DNA of 64,000 nucleotides from Bretschneidera sinensis. Lineage: Eukaryota > Streptophyta > Magnoliopsida > Brassicales > Akaniaceae. A program made the position numbers and the translations under genes. Location of the stretch: the NCBI GenBank assembly GCA_023935145.1, contig CM043702.1, forward strand, positions 79,794,320-79,858,319, written 5' to 3'. Below the pieces are notes generated by a model that was given only the letters and a program-made list of their open reading frames with translations, had not been told where the DNA came from and did no database searches. Each line of letters starts with the position of its first letter. The stretch's first letter is position 1. This document shows positions 47,226 to 57,776 of this stretch, piece after piece.

Positions 47226-48095
47226 TGTTGGGTTTTGTCCAAGGATTAAACAGTTGAAGGGTTCAACATGTTCAGCATCAGGTCTGGTTCAGAGCCGCGA
47301 CACAGCCTTAGGCACCATGGCCTCTAGAAACTTCAGAAGTGCTCCACTCCAGGCTGTGTCGTGGCCTAGCCTTCTCCAGTCGTGGCACCCAGAGAGGTGG
47401 TGGTTTCAGCCTTGGTTTGGGCCGCGGCTAGCCCTGTTCTGGGCTGCGGCACCAGGCACACTGATACATATTTTTCCAAACTTCTAAATTGGTGTGTGTC
47501 ACATGATTAAAATGCACAGGATTGCTTAGACTCTTAAAAAGCCATGGGTCTTTGGTTCTTGAGATCTAAGGGTTGAGATTGATCTCAAAGATTGGATGAG
47601 GAAGTCGTTTCCCTATATAAAGGGTGTTCTATTCACAAGACATCAAGAGAGATTATCATATCATCATACAAGAGAACTCAAGTGCAAGTGTGAGAGTGCA
47701 AAGACACAAACATAGGAGAGGCACTAGAATAGATCTCAACAAGAGAGAGGCTGGTTATATAGAAAGATAGTAGTATAGATTAGGGATTCAAGGGCCTTGT
47801 AGTGGAATTTTCTTAGGGAAAATTCCAGTGAAACACAAGTCCTTATCACATTCTTTTTCTCTTCTTTCGTTCTTCAAGAACTAGAGGATTCTTGAAGAGG
47901 AGTTACTGTATTATAAGAACCATTGATTTAGTGCAGAGAGCTCGAAGTAGCTCAAGGGGACATAGGCATTTGTCGAACCTCGATAACAATTGTTGTGTTC
48001 TTTCTTTGATTGGTTTGTTTCTATTCATTACAAGTCATTCTAGACTTGGGTGTTTAGAAGATCACCAGCTGGGCATCTTGAGGTGATTTCCAACA
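47226..48095 (+). repeat. Copia-3 3' LTR
   Basis: TGTTGG to CCAACA, partner of 42243-43112. The TATA box is at 47614-47623 and the GC-rich block at about 47280-47465, which differs from the 5' copy more than the remainder does. The leader stem-loop GAGCTC-GAAG-TAGCTC is at 47938-47953. Confidence 0.95.
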
Positions 48096-49277
48096 ATAAG
48101 GAAGTGATCCACGGGTAGTCTATAGTACTTCGTGGTGAGTTCACTTTACAGTTAGTAAGCGAGAAAAACTATAACTACAAATAAAATTTGAAATGAATTA
48201 TATTATGAGTAAAGTTGTTGAATATATTATGAATATGTTGATTTGGTGAAATACATGATATATGTATGAATTGAATAAATTAAGAGAAATATAACTCTTA
48301 ATGATAATATGATTGGAAGTATGAAATATATGATGAATTGATGAAAATTGTATCATTGAAGGGATAAGTAAATTTTTATGATAAATTGAGATTTTATGTA
48401 AAGAAAATCATTTGATTTATATGATGATATGCTATGTTTGCTTGATGTGATTGTACATATGCATTGTCGGACCCCAAAAAGGGAGTGTGGTCTAGGGAAG
48501 GCCAGAACTATGGCTGGTCTGGATGTAAACATGTCGACACATGGGGAGACGTCCTCGATAGCTGTACTAAAGACTGGTATGGATACCCAAAAATGGAAGA
48601 GATGTGATGTGATGAAACATGAAAAAAGAAATAAAAATGATTGTGATGAGATATGGAAGCAAGAATTATACATATGCATTTATTTATATTTATTGAGATG
48701 TTGACACATCAAAATAATTTTGAAACTTGTGATGACATAGTTTTGGATCTCGTGATGAGATGATTGTGATGAGAAAAAATAATGAATTAAATATCTGGAG
48801 TGATATATACATATTGAATGAAATACATGAAATATAATGTGATGTGAGAAATGATGAATAAATGAAAGTATATTGATTTATATATGAATTATGATAAAAA
48901 TTATGAATTGAAGTGTACAAATCTAATACTTTTAGTAAATTGAGTATTACCAAGCTTATAAAGCTCACTCCCTATTACCTTAATCAAATTTCAGGTTGCA
49001 AACAAGAGGTTAGTAGGATTCCTTGACTTAAGGCCAATGTGAGTATCTAGGTGGGTCCCCGTGGTACCATCCTTAGAAAAAGAAAAAGAATAAAAGAAAA
49101 AAAAATACTTGTGAAAATTGTAAAGGAATCTTGTACATGTATATGCATGGATATATTTGTTTTTATAAATTTTGTAACAAACTTCTGTATCTCCTCTAAA
49201 CAAGAGTTGAGTTGTATATGCTGAAATTATATTTCAAGTTTTAAAAAGTGACACATGTGATGGGTCATTACACATAT

Positions 49278-49520
49278 GGTGTGGGTTAAATTTAGTTTCC
49301 TACCAGAAAGTGACACCTGACAAACCCAGGGATATTACCATAATTTTTTCATCCCAAGCCTTATAAATGAGGGTCCCCATTAACGGTAAATCATTCACAA
49401 CCACATATTTCACTACTTTTCTCTCCTCACCTCCTACTTTAACTTAAGTATTCAAAAACCCTTATAGAAGAAAAACAATCTTGGTCAGTTTTCTTTTCAG
49501 CTGCCTTGGAACCAGCTTAG
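49278..49520 (+). promoter_or_regulatory. Possible LTR remnant of element B with TATA-like box
   Basis: Once the Tekay element is removed, this follows directly on the element B repeats and inverted repeat. It contains TTATAAATGAGG (about 49360-49371), a GGGTCCCC motif and then a T/C-rich stretch, which resembles a promoter and leader. No partner LTR is visible, so this is inference from position. Confidence 0.3.
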
Positions 49521-49967
49521 ACTAGTCCAACTCAAAATAGGATGATGACAGTAAGAACACTAAATTAGACTCAACTCATAAATCTGACCCATGTGGACCT
49601 GACCAATTTTTAGCATCGATAAGACGTTGTCTACTTTATCCTAACTTAATAGCTTCAGATATACACTCAGCAAGTCAAGCTATAAATCCAACCACCTATG
49701 TTATCTTTAAACAAACCTCATCAACTTGCCTCCATCCCTCAAATATCCTTTGAAATTTCCAAAAAAAAAAGTATGCTTGATGAACCAAGATCATGCCAAC
49801 TCAGTGAGAGACAAGAGTGGTCTCAAAAGACCATGAAATTTATTCATGGTAGATCTATTATGATGGTATATGTATTTTCCTTTAAGGAAATGTTTTGGGT
49901 CATAACTAAAATGAAAAGAAAGAATAAAGTAGAATTCCATATAGGATTAACATTTTACCTATGTTTA

Positions 49968-49981
49968 CCCCCCCCCCCCCC
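49968..49981. repeat. C14 homopolymer
   Basis: Fourteen consecutive C in AT-rich surroundings. It is prone to length error in sequencing. Confidence 0.9.
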
Positions 49982-50497
49982 AGAAAACAAATTTAGGACA
50001 ACATGATCAACACATTTAACTGGATCTCCTAGTATGTGAAAGCAATTAGAGTACTCAGTGCATACAAGAAAAATATCAATCTTATCCAAAACCGTTATGT
50101 CATTTTCAATGTTGATATCTAACCTACCTTAGCAGTTTTAAGTAAAGCTTAACACCAGATCAAATGATGAATGTAAAATTGAGAAAAAAAATAAGGTTAT
50201 TAAGACATTTTAAACAAAATTTTGAATTTTATTTTCAATCGAAATCACAACCAAGTAATTATCGTGATATGTCAAATATACCTTTAATGGTAGTGGCAAT
50301 CACTTGTTTTATAACATAGTAATACTGTAATTGATGAAAATTATTCTCTAAATTCTTCGCATTCCTCAATCTTTTTATTCTAATTCTTATCATTTTAGAA
50401 AACTTTTAATGTCCTCCTCATGTCTAAGATTGAGCAAACAATTCACACCAATAAACAAACTACATACATAGAGAAACCATCAATCCCTAAAAAACAG

Positions 50498-50499
<2 letters not shown>

Positions 50500-50545
<46 letters not shown>
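50500..50545. repeat. TA dinucleotide microsatellite
   Basis: About 23 uninterrupted TA units. Confidence 0.95.
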
Positions 50546-50547
<2 letters not shown>

Positions 50548-50967
50548 TGAAGCAAATATATTTCTTGTACTATTATAGATTCAAGTATTCAACAATAAAT
50601 TATGACTTATAAATAAAGTGTAGAGAATTGTAAAAAACTTTCTTCAACCTATTCCGACTTTGTGATCCCACTTCGAACTTATAGATTTGCCACCATTTTA
50701 ACTTAAAGCTAAAATTTGCTTTCATCTGCCACAAAAAAGTAATCTTTCTTTCTCTGTTTCATTTTATTTGATCCTATGATATTCTTTAATTAATTAAGCA
50801 AGTAGTTATAATTAAATGTAGGACACATCTGCCCATTAATCCAACTACCCATTTTGACTGGTAATTTTCCTGAAGAAACATTTCTTAGACAAAATTTTGG
50901 TACCCACAAATAATAGATACTATTGTTATAAATAAAATATTAAATTTAGCATACAAAAGGCCTAAAG

Positions 50968-51853
50968 TGATATGATCCACGCCAAGAACTAAGAAATTGA
51001 TGGATCAAGAAGACTTCCAAGATCGTCTAGAAGTAGATTTATGTGAGACCGCGACCCATTGCTTATATTGATGTAAGAACCTTGGTATAATGAAGACTGA
51101 GACCGTGATCCGTTGCTTATATTAAAGCAAGAACCTTGGTATAATGAAGATGCCACAATTAATTATGAAAGGATTGATTGACAAGTCGAAGATGAACGCC
51201 ACGGAAACTCCGATAAGTTCAAAAGTTCTAAAAGAACCAAAGAGAATTTTCTCTCCAAAAGTATGAATCAAATCTGAATTGTATTTTTCCAAAAAGCCAG
51301 TGGTTATTTAAATATATGAGAATTCATAACCAATTAGAAAAAGGAAACTAGGAAATAGGAAATAGGAAATAGGAAATAAACCTAAATAGAATTCTGGTAG
51401 GAATAGGAAACTACGAAATAGGAAATAAACCTAAATAGAATTATGGTAACCTAAAATCCAAATAAGGAAAGTATCTAACTTGGCATCCAAGCCTTATAAT
51501 TCAGCAATTAAATTAATAAGGATACAATTTATAAAAAAAAAAGTAATAAGTAAAATTTCAGCCTTCCATTTTCCTTGATGAGCCAACCAGAATGAGTAAG
51601 TCTCCAATTTTGGGAAACTAAGATTTTAATTCACCATCTTGAGTTGCTAGATTATTCCAAAGCTTGAATTATGGAAACTCATCCTTGTGGATCACGTATA
51701 GCATCATCCTTGGGCCCCCAAAGATGATTCTTAGCCCAAATGTGTTGAATCAGCCCATTGAGAGTTTCCTTGAACTTTTTAGCTCAAGCCCTTGTAACTG
51801 GTCCAATTGGAACTTGAATTGGAAGATTCCATTTGTTAGCCGTGTCCTCATCA
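50968..51853 (-). repeat. CRM-like 3' LTR
   Basis: It runs from TGATATGATCC to CCTCATCA on the plus strand, 886 bp. It contains a 7-bp array GGAAATA repeated about four times (51353-51380) that is not expanded in the partner LTR. The polypurine tract on the minus strand (GGAGGGGAA, about 51854-51868 plus strand) abuts it. Confidence 0.93.
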
Positions 51854-52860
51854 TTCCCCTCCTCTTGAAAAGGATTTGTCCTCAAATCATTACCTACATC
51901 AAAAGGTCTTAAATCATAAACATTGAACGTGGTACTAACATTGTACTCACCTGGCAAACCTAATTTGTATGCTTTGTCATTGATGCGCTCAAGGAAAGAA
52001 AAAAGCCCATCTCCTTTAGGAAGTAACTTTGAATGCCTTTGTGCTGGAAATTTTTCTTTCCTCATATGTAACCAAACCCAATATCCAGGTTGAAAAATCA
52101 GCTGTTGGCAACCTTTGATCAATTGGAACACCTTCTCTTGCTCGTCTCCCCATTTGAATCCAACATTCTTCTTTATGACTTTGGTAAGTGGTGCGGCAAT
52201 ACTGCTAAATTCATTTATGAACCTCCTGTAAAAACTAGCGAGGCCATGGCAACTACAAACTTGACCTACACTCGTGGGACTTGGCCATTCTTTAATCGCA
52301 CAAATCTTCCCTTCATCAACCTGTATTCCTTCTGCACTCACAACAAAACCAAAAAACATAAGCTTATCGGTGCAAAAAGTGCACTTCTTCAAGTTAGCAA
52401 ACAACTTCTCTTTTCTAAGCACATCCAAAATTGATTTTAAATGCACAACATGATCATCAAAGTTTGTGCTATAAATGAGAATATTATCAACATAAACAAC
52501 AATGAATCTTCCTATAAAAGCTTGCAAAACATGGTCCATTAATCTCATGAAGGTACTTGGTGCATTTGTTAGTCCAAATGGCATAACTAACCACTCATAT
52601 AAACCATATTTCATTTTAAAAGCAGTTTTCCATTCATCACCCTCTTTCATTTTTATTTGATGATATCCACTTTTTAAATCAATTTTAGAAAATACATAAG
52701 CACCATGCAGTTCATCTAGCATATCATCTAAACGAGGAATAAGATGTCAATACTTTACCGTTATATTGTTGACTGCTCGACAATCAACGCACATTCTTCA
52801 CATCCCATCCTTTTTAGGAACCAAAATCACCGGAATAGCGCACGGGCTCATGCTTTCTCT
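51784..52860 (-). pseudogene. CRM-like RT fused to integrase C-terminus
   Basis: A 312-codon open frame (51784-52722) carries RT motifs [38 protein letters not shown] and [18 protein letters not shown] and [15 protein letters not shown]. The catalytic box is YVDN (52483-52494), the second Asp changed to Asn. After [15 protein letters not shown] the frame passes straight into the integrase C-terminus, [20 protein letters not shown] and [18 protein letters not shown], at about 52115. RNase H and the integrase catalytic core are missing. The frame ends in the LTR at a TGA (51784-51786). RT sequence further upstream (52723-52860) is in decayed frames. Confidence 0.9.
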
Positions 52861-53043
52861 TACGTACCCCGTTTCTATCAATTCACTAACCTGCCTTTAT
52901 AGCTCCTTTGTCTCCTCATGATTGCTTTGATAGGCTGGTCGGTTTGGAATTGTAGCACCGGGCATGAAATTAATTTGATGTTCAATTCCTCGAATAGGAG
53001 GTAAGCCATGTGGAATCTCCTCAGGAAATATATCATCAAACTT

Positions 53044-53700
53044 CTATAAAAGATAAACAATAGAACTAGGCAAAGATGACTCAAATTGGTTAGTGTTTAA
53101 CGCCTCTTTGTACAAAAGTACAATCATTGGCTGATTTAAAATCATCACTCTTTTTATTTCACTTGTTCTTGCATAGAAATTTGTTTTTCTCTCAATGGCC
53201 GAATCAACTCTCTTATTTTCTCTCTCAATTCTTTCAGCCTCTCTCATTTTCTCTCTCTGATTTTCATTCGTTCTCTTTTTCTCACTCTCTTTCTGTAACC
53301 TCACTTGATCTTTATAAACCTGCTTTTGTGTCAAAGGAAGTAGAGTGATTGTTCTTTGATTTCTTACAAACAAATATTTGTTGGTGAAGCCATCATGCTT
53401 AACACGCCGATCAAATTGCCATGGTCGACCTAGTAACAAGTGTCCAGCTTGCATCGAAACTACATCACACAAAACTTCATCTTCATATTTTCTAATACGG
53501 AAGGAAACTAACACCTATTTGTTCACCCTCACTTCACCACTATTATTGAGCCATTGCAACTTGTAAGGCCGAGGATGTTTAATTGTTGGCAACCCTAATT
53601 TCTCAACCATTGTAGTGCTAGCAACGTTAGTACAACTACCTCCATCAATAATCACACTACATACCTTGTTTTGCATGTGGCATCTAGTATGAAAGATGTT
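53044..53700 (-). pseudogene. CRM-like protease
   Basis: The active site DGGS is retained in VCSVIIDGGSCTNVAST (about 53625-53675), followed by MVEKLGLPTIKHPRPYKLQW. The open part (53044-53514) has VLCDVVSMQAGHLLLGRPWQ, then TNKYLF and ITLLPLTQKQVYKDQ. It continues into a Lys/Arg/Glu-rich, coiled-coil-like linker (ERIERENKRVDSAIERKT) before RT. The family usually has gag knuckles just before this domain; here they are deleted. Confidence 0.88.
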
Positions 53701-53999
53701 TTCTCACTGTACTTCGTCATCTTCTTTGATTTGGACACTTAGAGCTCTCCATGCAACCAACAATTCTCCTTGGGCAGTGTATCCCTCATCTTCAACTCTC
53801 TCTCTCCTAGGTTTAACTCTCTTCCTCCTACGCATATTAGGAGTGTTTTGTTGCTGCCCCATATGTGCATTCTCTACCCGATCTATCCGCTTATGAACCT
53901 GTTCCATCTCCGTTCTCAATACTCTCCTCATCTCACCCATTAAAGCCTTCATGAGCAACTTCGGATCACCCTCTCCAGATGTATCTCCGAAATTATTTT
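53701..53999 (-). pseudogene. CRM-like Gag N-terminal part
   Basis: Residues KLLMKALMGEMRRVLRTEME and VHKRIDRVENAHMGQQQNTP form a helical N-terminal Gag stretch. It is followed by an Arg-rich tract and then directly by protease. The capsid domain and zinc knuckles are missing, which implies an internal deletion near 53700. The frame continues across Copia-4 into 58728-58751 (AANISDNK on the minus strand), so the insertion split an existing gag. Codons to the right of 53999 in the same open frame are Copia-4 LTR, not gag. Confidence 0.7.
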
Positions 54000-54966
54000 T
54001 GTTGGGAAACCACCTCTCCAAGATGCCTAGGTGATGGTCTCTCAAACACCCAAGTTTAGAATGACTTGTACACAAAAGAATACAGCAATCAAAGCAAGAA
54101 AGAAAAAAACACAGGAAATTTGTTATCGAGGTTCAGTAATGTGCCTACGTCCCCGTGAGTTCACCTGAACTCTCTGCACTAATCAATAGTTCTTTACAAT
54201 ATAGCAACCCTTCTTCAAGAATCCACAAGTTCTTAAAGGAACAAAGAAGAGAATAAAGGAAGAAGATAAGAGCTATTACAATTCTCTCTATCTCTATCTA
54301 TACTACTCTCTCTTTACAACCAGCCTCTCTTTTGAGTCCCTATTGTGTTTTGTGTCTTTGCACTCTCACACAATTCTCTCTCACAATTGATGTCACAAGT
54401 AATCACAATTTTACAATGAATTGAATCTAAATATTGTTATTGAAATAGAAGCTAGGTGACCCTTTATATAGTGCACCAACTTCTTGTCCAATATTGAGAG
54501 TCAATCTCCACCCTTAGATCATGAGAACCAATCAACCATGGCCCTCCATCAATCCTAAGTGATGCTGTGCATTTTAACCTTGCATCCATGTACTTAACAA
54601 GGGGCTGAAACAAGCTGTCCATGTGTGCATCAGTGTGCCTAGCGCTGCGGCACAAGGCAAAGCTCTTTTGCACCTCTTCTGGGCACCGCGGTGCTAGGCA
54701 TCGGGCGTTGTGGTGTTGGCTCTCCTCTAGCACCTCCCTTGCTAGTCGATGTGGTGTGGGAGGAGCAGCACCATGGCACACACTGAAGCTTGATCAACTT
54801 GTGCTATGCGCACTTCTTTGCTTTGCTGAAAAGAGGTGTGCACACACACCCAAAGTGATGTGCACACTTGTGAGCACTCTTTTAACATGCTGAAATTAAT
54901 TCTTCCAATCTTGTTTTAACTATGTTTAAACCTTAGCTATGTTTAAACCTTAGAAAAATACCAACA
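54000..54966 (-). repeat. Copia-4 3' LTR
   Basis: TGTTGGG to CCAACA on the plus strand, 967 bp. The GC-rich block is at about 54640-54780. The stem-loop GAGTTC-ACCT-GAACTC is at 54157-54172. The minus-strand polypurine tract GACAAAGGTAGAGAT follows at 54967-54981. Confidence 0.95.
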
Positions 54967-55048
54967 ATCTCTACCTTTGTCTAAGTGTTTAAACCTGAAC
55001 CCATTGTGCAGAGAACTTTAGGATCCAAACTCATCTTTGAGTCATCAT

Positions 55049-56500
55049 TCAACCAAATCCAATCCTAAGTAGTCTAAGGCAATGATTGAACTTACTTAGA
55101 GGTAAAACCTTGGTACCTAAATCCAGAGGGTTTTCTTCCAGGGCCATCTTGTCCACATGGATGCATCCTTTCATAACATTTTCCCGAATGAAATGGTACC
55201 AAACATCCATGTGCTTTGTTCTCTCATGGAACACTAGATTCTTACACAAGTGCAATGCACTTTCACTATCCGAATACACCACAACCTTACTCCTCCAGTA
55301 CCTTCAACTCTTCCAGCAACCTTTTGTACCACATAGCCTCCTTGATGGCTTCCGTAGCCGCTATGTACTTAGCCTCAGTTGTTGAGAGTGCTACCACCAG
55401 CTGCAACTGAGCCTTCCAACTTACACAACATCCGTTTAAGTTGAAGAAGTAGGAAGTAATTGATCTCATTTTATCCCGGTCTGCTCCATAATCAGAATCA
55501 GCATAACCCTCAAGGCAAACGTCATTACTCCTCTTCTCATAAATCAGCCCCACATCTGGGCTTCCCTTCAAATACCTCAGTAACCACTTCATCCCAAGCC
55601 AATGCTCTTTTTTGGGATTACTCATAAACCTGCTGAGAACACTTATTACATGAGCAATATCAGGTCTAGTGCTTACCATGGTGAACATAACTGAACCAAC
55701 CGCACTAGAGTAGGGGACTTTCTCCATTTTCTTCTTCTTCTCATTCGATCTTGGACATTGATCGTTGGAGAACTTGAAATGACCAGAAAGGGGAACCTTC
55801 ACTGGTTTGCTATCTTCCATAGAGAACTTAGATATCATCTTCTCTATGTAGGAAGTTTGAGAGATATTTAATCTGTTTCTCTCTTTTTCCCGGATGATAC
55901 ACATCCTAAGGATCTTCTATGCATGGCCAAGATCCTTCATCTCAAACTCCTCACTGAGTTGAGCCTTCAATTTCTTAATCCTCTCCATGTTGCTCCAAAC
56001 CAGCAACATGTCATCAACATAGATCAGGATGATCACCACTTCTTCCACCTTCTGCCCTTTGTAATACAAGCACGAATCATAGTTGCTCCTCATAAAACCC
56101 AGGCTGATTACAAAGGAATCAAACCTCTTATTCCATTGTCGAGGTGATTGCTTCAGGTCATATAGAGATTTCTTCAGTTAGCACACCAAATCTCCCTGCC
56201 TTCCTTCCTCATAGCCTTCAAGTTGCCTCATGTAAATGGTCTCATCAAGCTCTCCATGCAAGAACACTGTCTTCAAATCCATTTGCTCGATTTCCCAATC
56301 AAATTGGACCACCATTGCCAATACTATTCGTATCGTCTTATACTTTACAACTGGTGAGAAGATTTCGGTGAAGTCCATGCCTTCTCTTTGTGTGAACCCC
56401 TTCGCCACCAGTCTAGCTTTATATCGAACTTCATCTCCTAGAGTGCTCCCTTCTTTGATCTTGTAGATCCATCTATAATCCGCAACTCTCTATTTTTCTG
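55049..56500 (-). pseudogene. Copia-4 reverse transcriptase and RNase H
   Basis: RT begins AKGFTQREGMDFTEIFSPVV (56178-56408) with EQMDLKTVFLHGELDETIYM and keeps the catalytic YVDD (56010-56021). The 205-codon open part (55287-55904) continues with SSYIEKMISKFS-like residues, VSTRPDIAHVISVLSRFMSN, and a complete RNase H segment DYGADRDKMRS and VALSTTEAKYIAA. A frameshift near 55285 precedes YSDSESALHLCKN and the C-terminus, which stops at 55049. Stops near 55917 and 56178 also break it. It has the best-preserved RNase H of the four Copia copies. Confidence 0.9.
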
Positions 56501-57665
56501 GTTTGGGCACTAACTCCCAAGAGTTGTTCTTTCTCAAAGAATCCATCTCTTCCTCCATAGCTAGCTACCACTTTGACGAATCCTTACACTCTATGGCTTC
56601 CATGTGAGTTTCTGGTTCAACAATCTCTCCTTCTATCAAAGGAGCTACTACATTTGCAGTTGCAAACCCATATCTCAAAGGTGGTCTCACCATCCTCCTT
56701 TCCCGGTCCCTTGTGAGCTGGTAGTCATTCTGACTTGCTGCATCAACCTCTTTTAGTTCAGCCACCTCTTAAGTTTCTTGAGCATGGCCTTTATTCAAGG
56801 GCTTTACCTGATCCAAACCCTCTTGCCTCCTCTACTCTACCTGAACTGAATTCTCCTTGATGCGATGCTCCACATATTCTGAACTGGTTTGCTCACTAGC
56901 CCCTACAGGGTTAGTTTTCTCCAAGTAGGGAAATAATAATTCATTAAAAATAACATCCCTACTTATAATCAGTTTCATTCCTTTTGGTTCTAAGGACCAT
57001 AACCTATATCCCTTAACCCCATCACCATACCCTAGAAATACATATTTTCTAGACCTTAGGCTAAGTTTATCCTCCTTTTGATGTGCAAATGCAGCACACC
57101 CAAAAGTCCTAAGGTTGCTCAACTCAGGGGGTTTCCCACTCCACATCTCCATGGGAGTCTTGAGCTCTAAAGCTCTAGAGGGTGATCTATTTACCAAGTA
57201 TGTAGCTATTGCATAGCTGCTCCCCAAAAATATTTTGGTAAACCGGATCCTATTAACATGCACCTAACTTTCTCCATAAGGGTTCTATTCATCCTCTCAG
57301 CAAGTCCATTTTGTTGGGGTGTTTTTACAACCGTTCTATGCCTTAGAATGCCATTTAATTCATAGAATTTATCAAAATCCTTATTGCAAAATTCTAAGCC
57401 ATTATCGGTTCGTAAAGCCTTAACTACCCTACCTATTTGAGTCTCCAACAACTTTTTTCACACAACAAATTTATTCAAGGCATCAGATTTATGTTTAAGC
57501 AAATAAACCTAAACTTTTCTTGAATAATCATCAATTAAGGACAGAAAGTAAAAGTTACCTCCCTGGGTTGGTGTTCTTGCTGGTCCCCAAAGGTCTGAAT
57601 GAATGTAGTCAAGAATCCTTTTGGACTTGTGCACTCTGGTGTTGAAGCTGACCTGGTGTTGCTTC
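56501..57665 (-). pseudogene. Copia-4 integrase, truncated at its N-terminal side
   Basis: Going leftwards on the minus strand, the domain starts with HSDLWGPARTPT-like residues near 57575-57610. It shows RTDNGLEFCNKDFDKFYELN (57206-57451), ILRHRTVVKTPQQNGLAERM, then in another frame YLVNRSPSRALELKTPMEMW and KYVFLGYGDGVKGYRLW (56832-57263). The linker to RT has MVRPPLRYGFATANVVAP. Sequence upstream of about 57665 jumps to the untranslated leader. Confidence 0.88.
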
Positions 57666-57776
57666 TACTGTTTGTTATTTGAATCACCCAAGAAGTTTGT
57701 TATTTGAATCTTGGAGTCTTGCTCCGCTACCTTATGTTCTTGCTCCGATACCAAGCTGCTTAAGCTCTGATACCAC
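57666..57776 (-). other. Copia-4 residual leader and primer-binding sites
   Basis: TGGTATCAGAGC on the minus strand (57764-57775) is a perfect site for initiator tRNA-Met next to the 5' LTR, and TGGTATCGGAGC (57742-57753) is a second near copy. A 15-bp direct repeat TTTGTTATTTGAATC occurs at 57671-57685 and 57696-57710, next to the deletion junction. Confidence 0.85.

Larger units (their letters stand above)
42243..48095 (+). mobile_element. Copia-3, Tork/Tnt1-like LTR retrotransposon
   Basis: A plus-strand element of 5853 bp with LTRs 42243-43112 and 47226-48095. The flanks are ACAAG (42238-42242) and ATAAG (48096-48100), a duplication with one mismatch. Nearly the whole polyprotein lies in one reading frame from 43357 to about 46300. 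It is interrupted by point stops and then one frameshift, so it is the least rearranged of the four Copia coding regions apart from an RNase H deletion. Confidence 0.95.
36652..49272 (+). mobile_element. Tekay/Del-like chromovirus interrupted by Copia-3
   Basis: A plus-strand Ty3 chromovirus with LTRs 36652-38664 and 41430-49272, the latter split by Copia-3. It is flanked by a perfect CATAT duplication (36647-36651 and 49273-49277). The internal region is only about 2.8 kb: gag, integrase and a chromodomain-like end remain, while protease, RT and RNase H are deleted. Integrase motifs match the Tekay/Del clade. Confidence 0.93.
41430..49272 (+). repeat. Tekay-like 3' LTR split by Copia-3
   Basis: TGTAAGGCC at the start and CATTACA at the end. 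The two pieces, 41430-42242 and 48096-49272, align to the 5' LTR and meet at its position of about 37434. The first piece has the GACTRGTAA cluster (41636-41756) and the TATA box (41769-41777). Confidence 0.92.
49521..50967. other. AT-rich stretch without recognisable genes
   Basis: No protein motif, LTR or RNA gene is recognised. It contains a C homopolymer (49968-49981) and a TA microsatellite (50500-50545). It is the insertion target of the CRM-like element and may be original intergenic DNA or the far end of element B. Confidence 0.5.
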
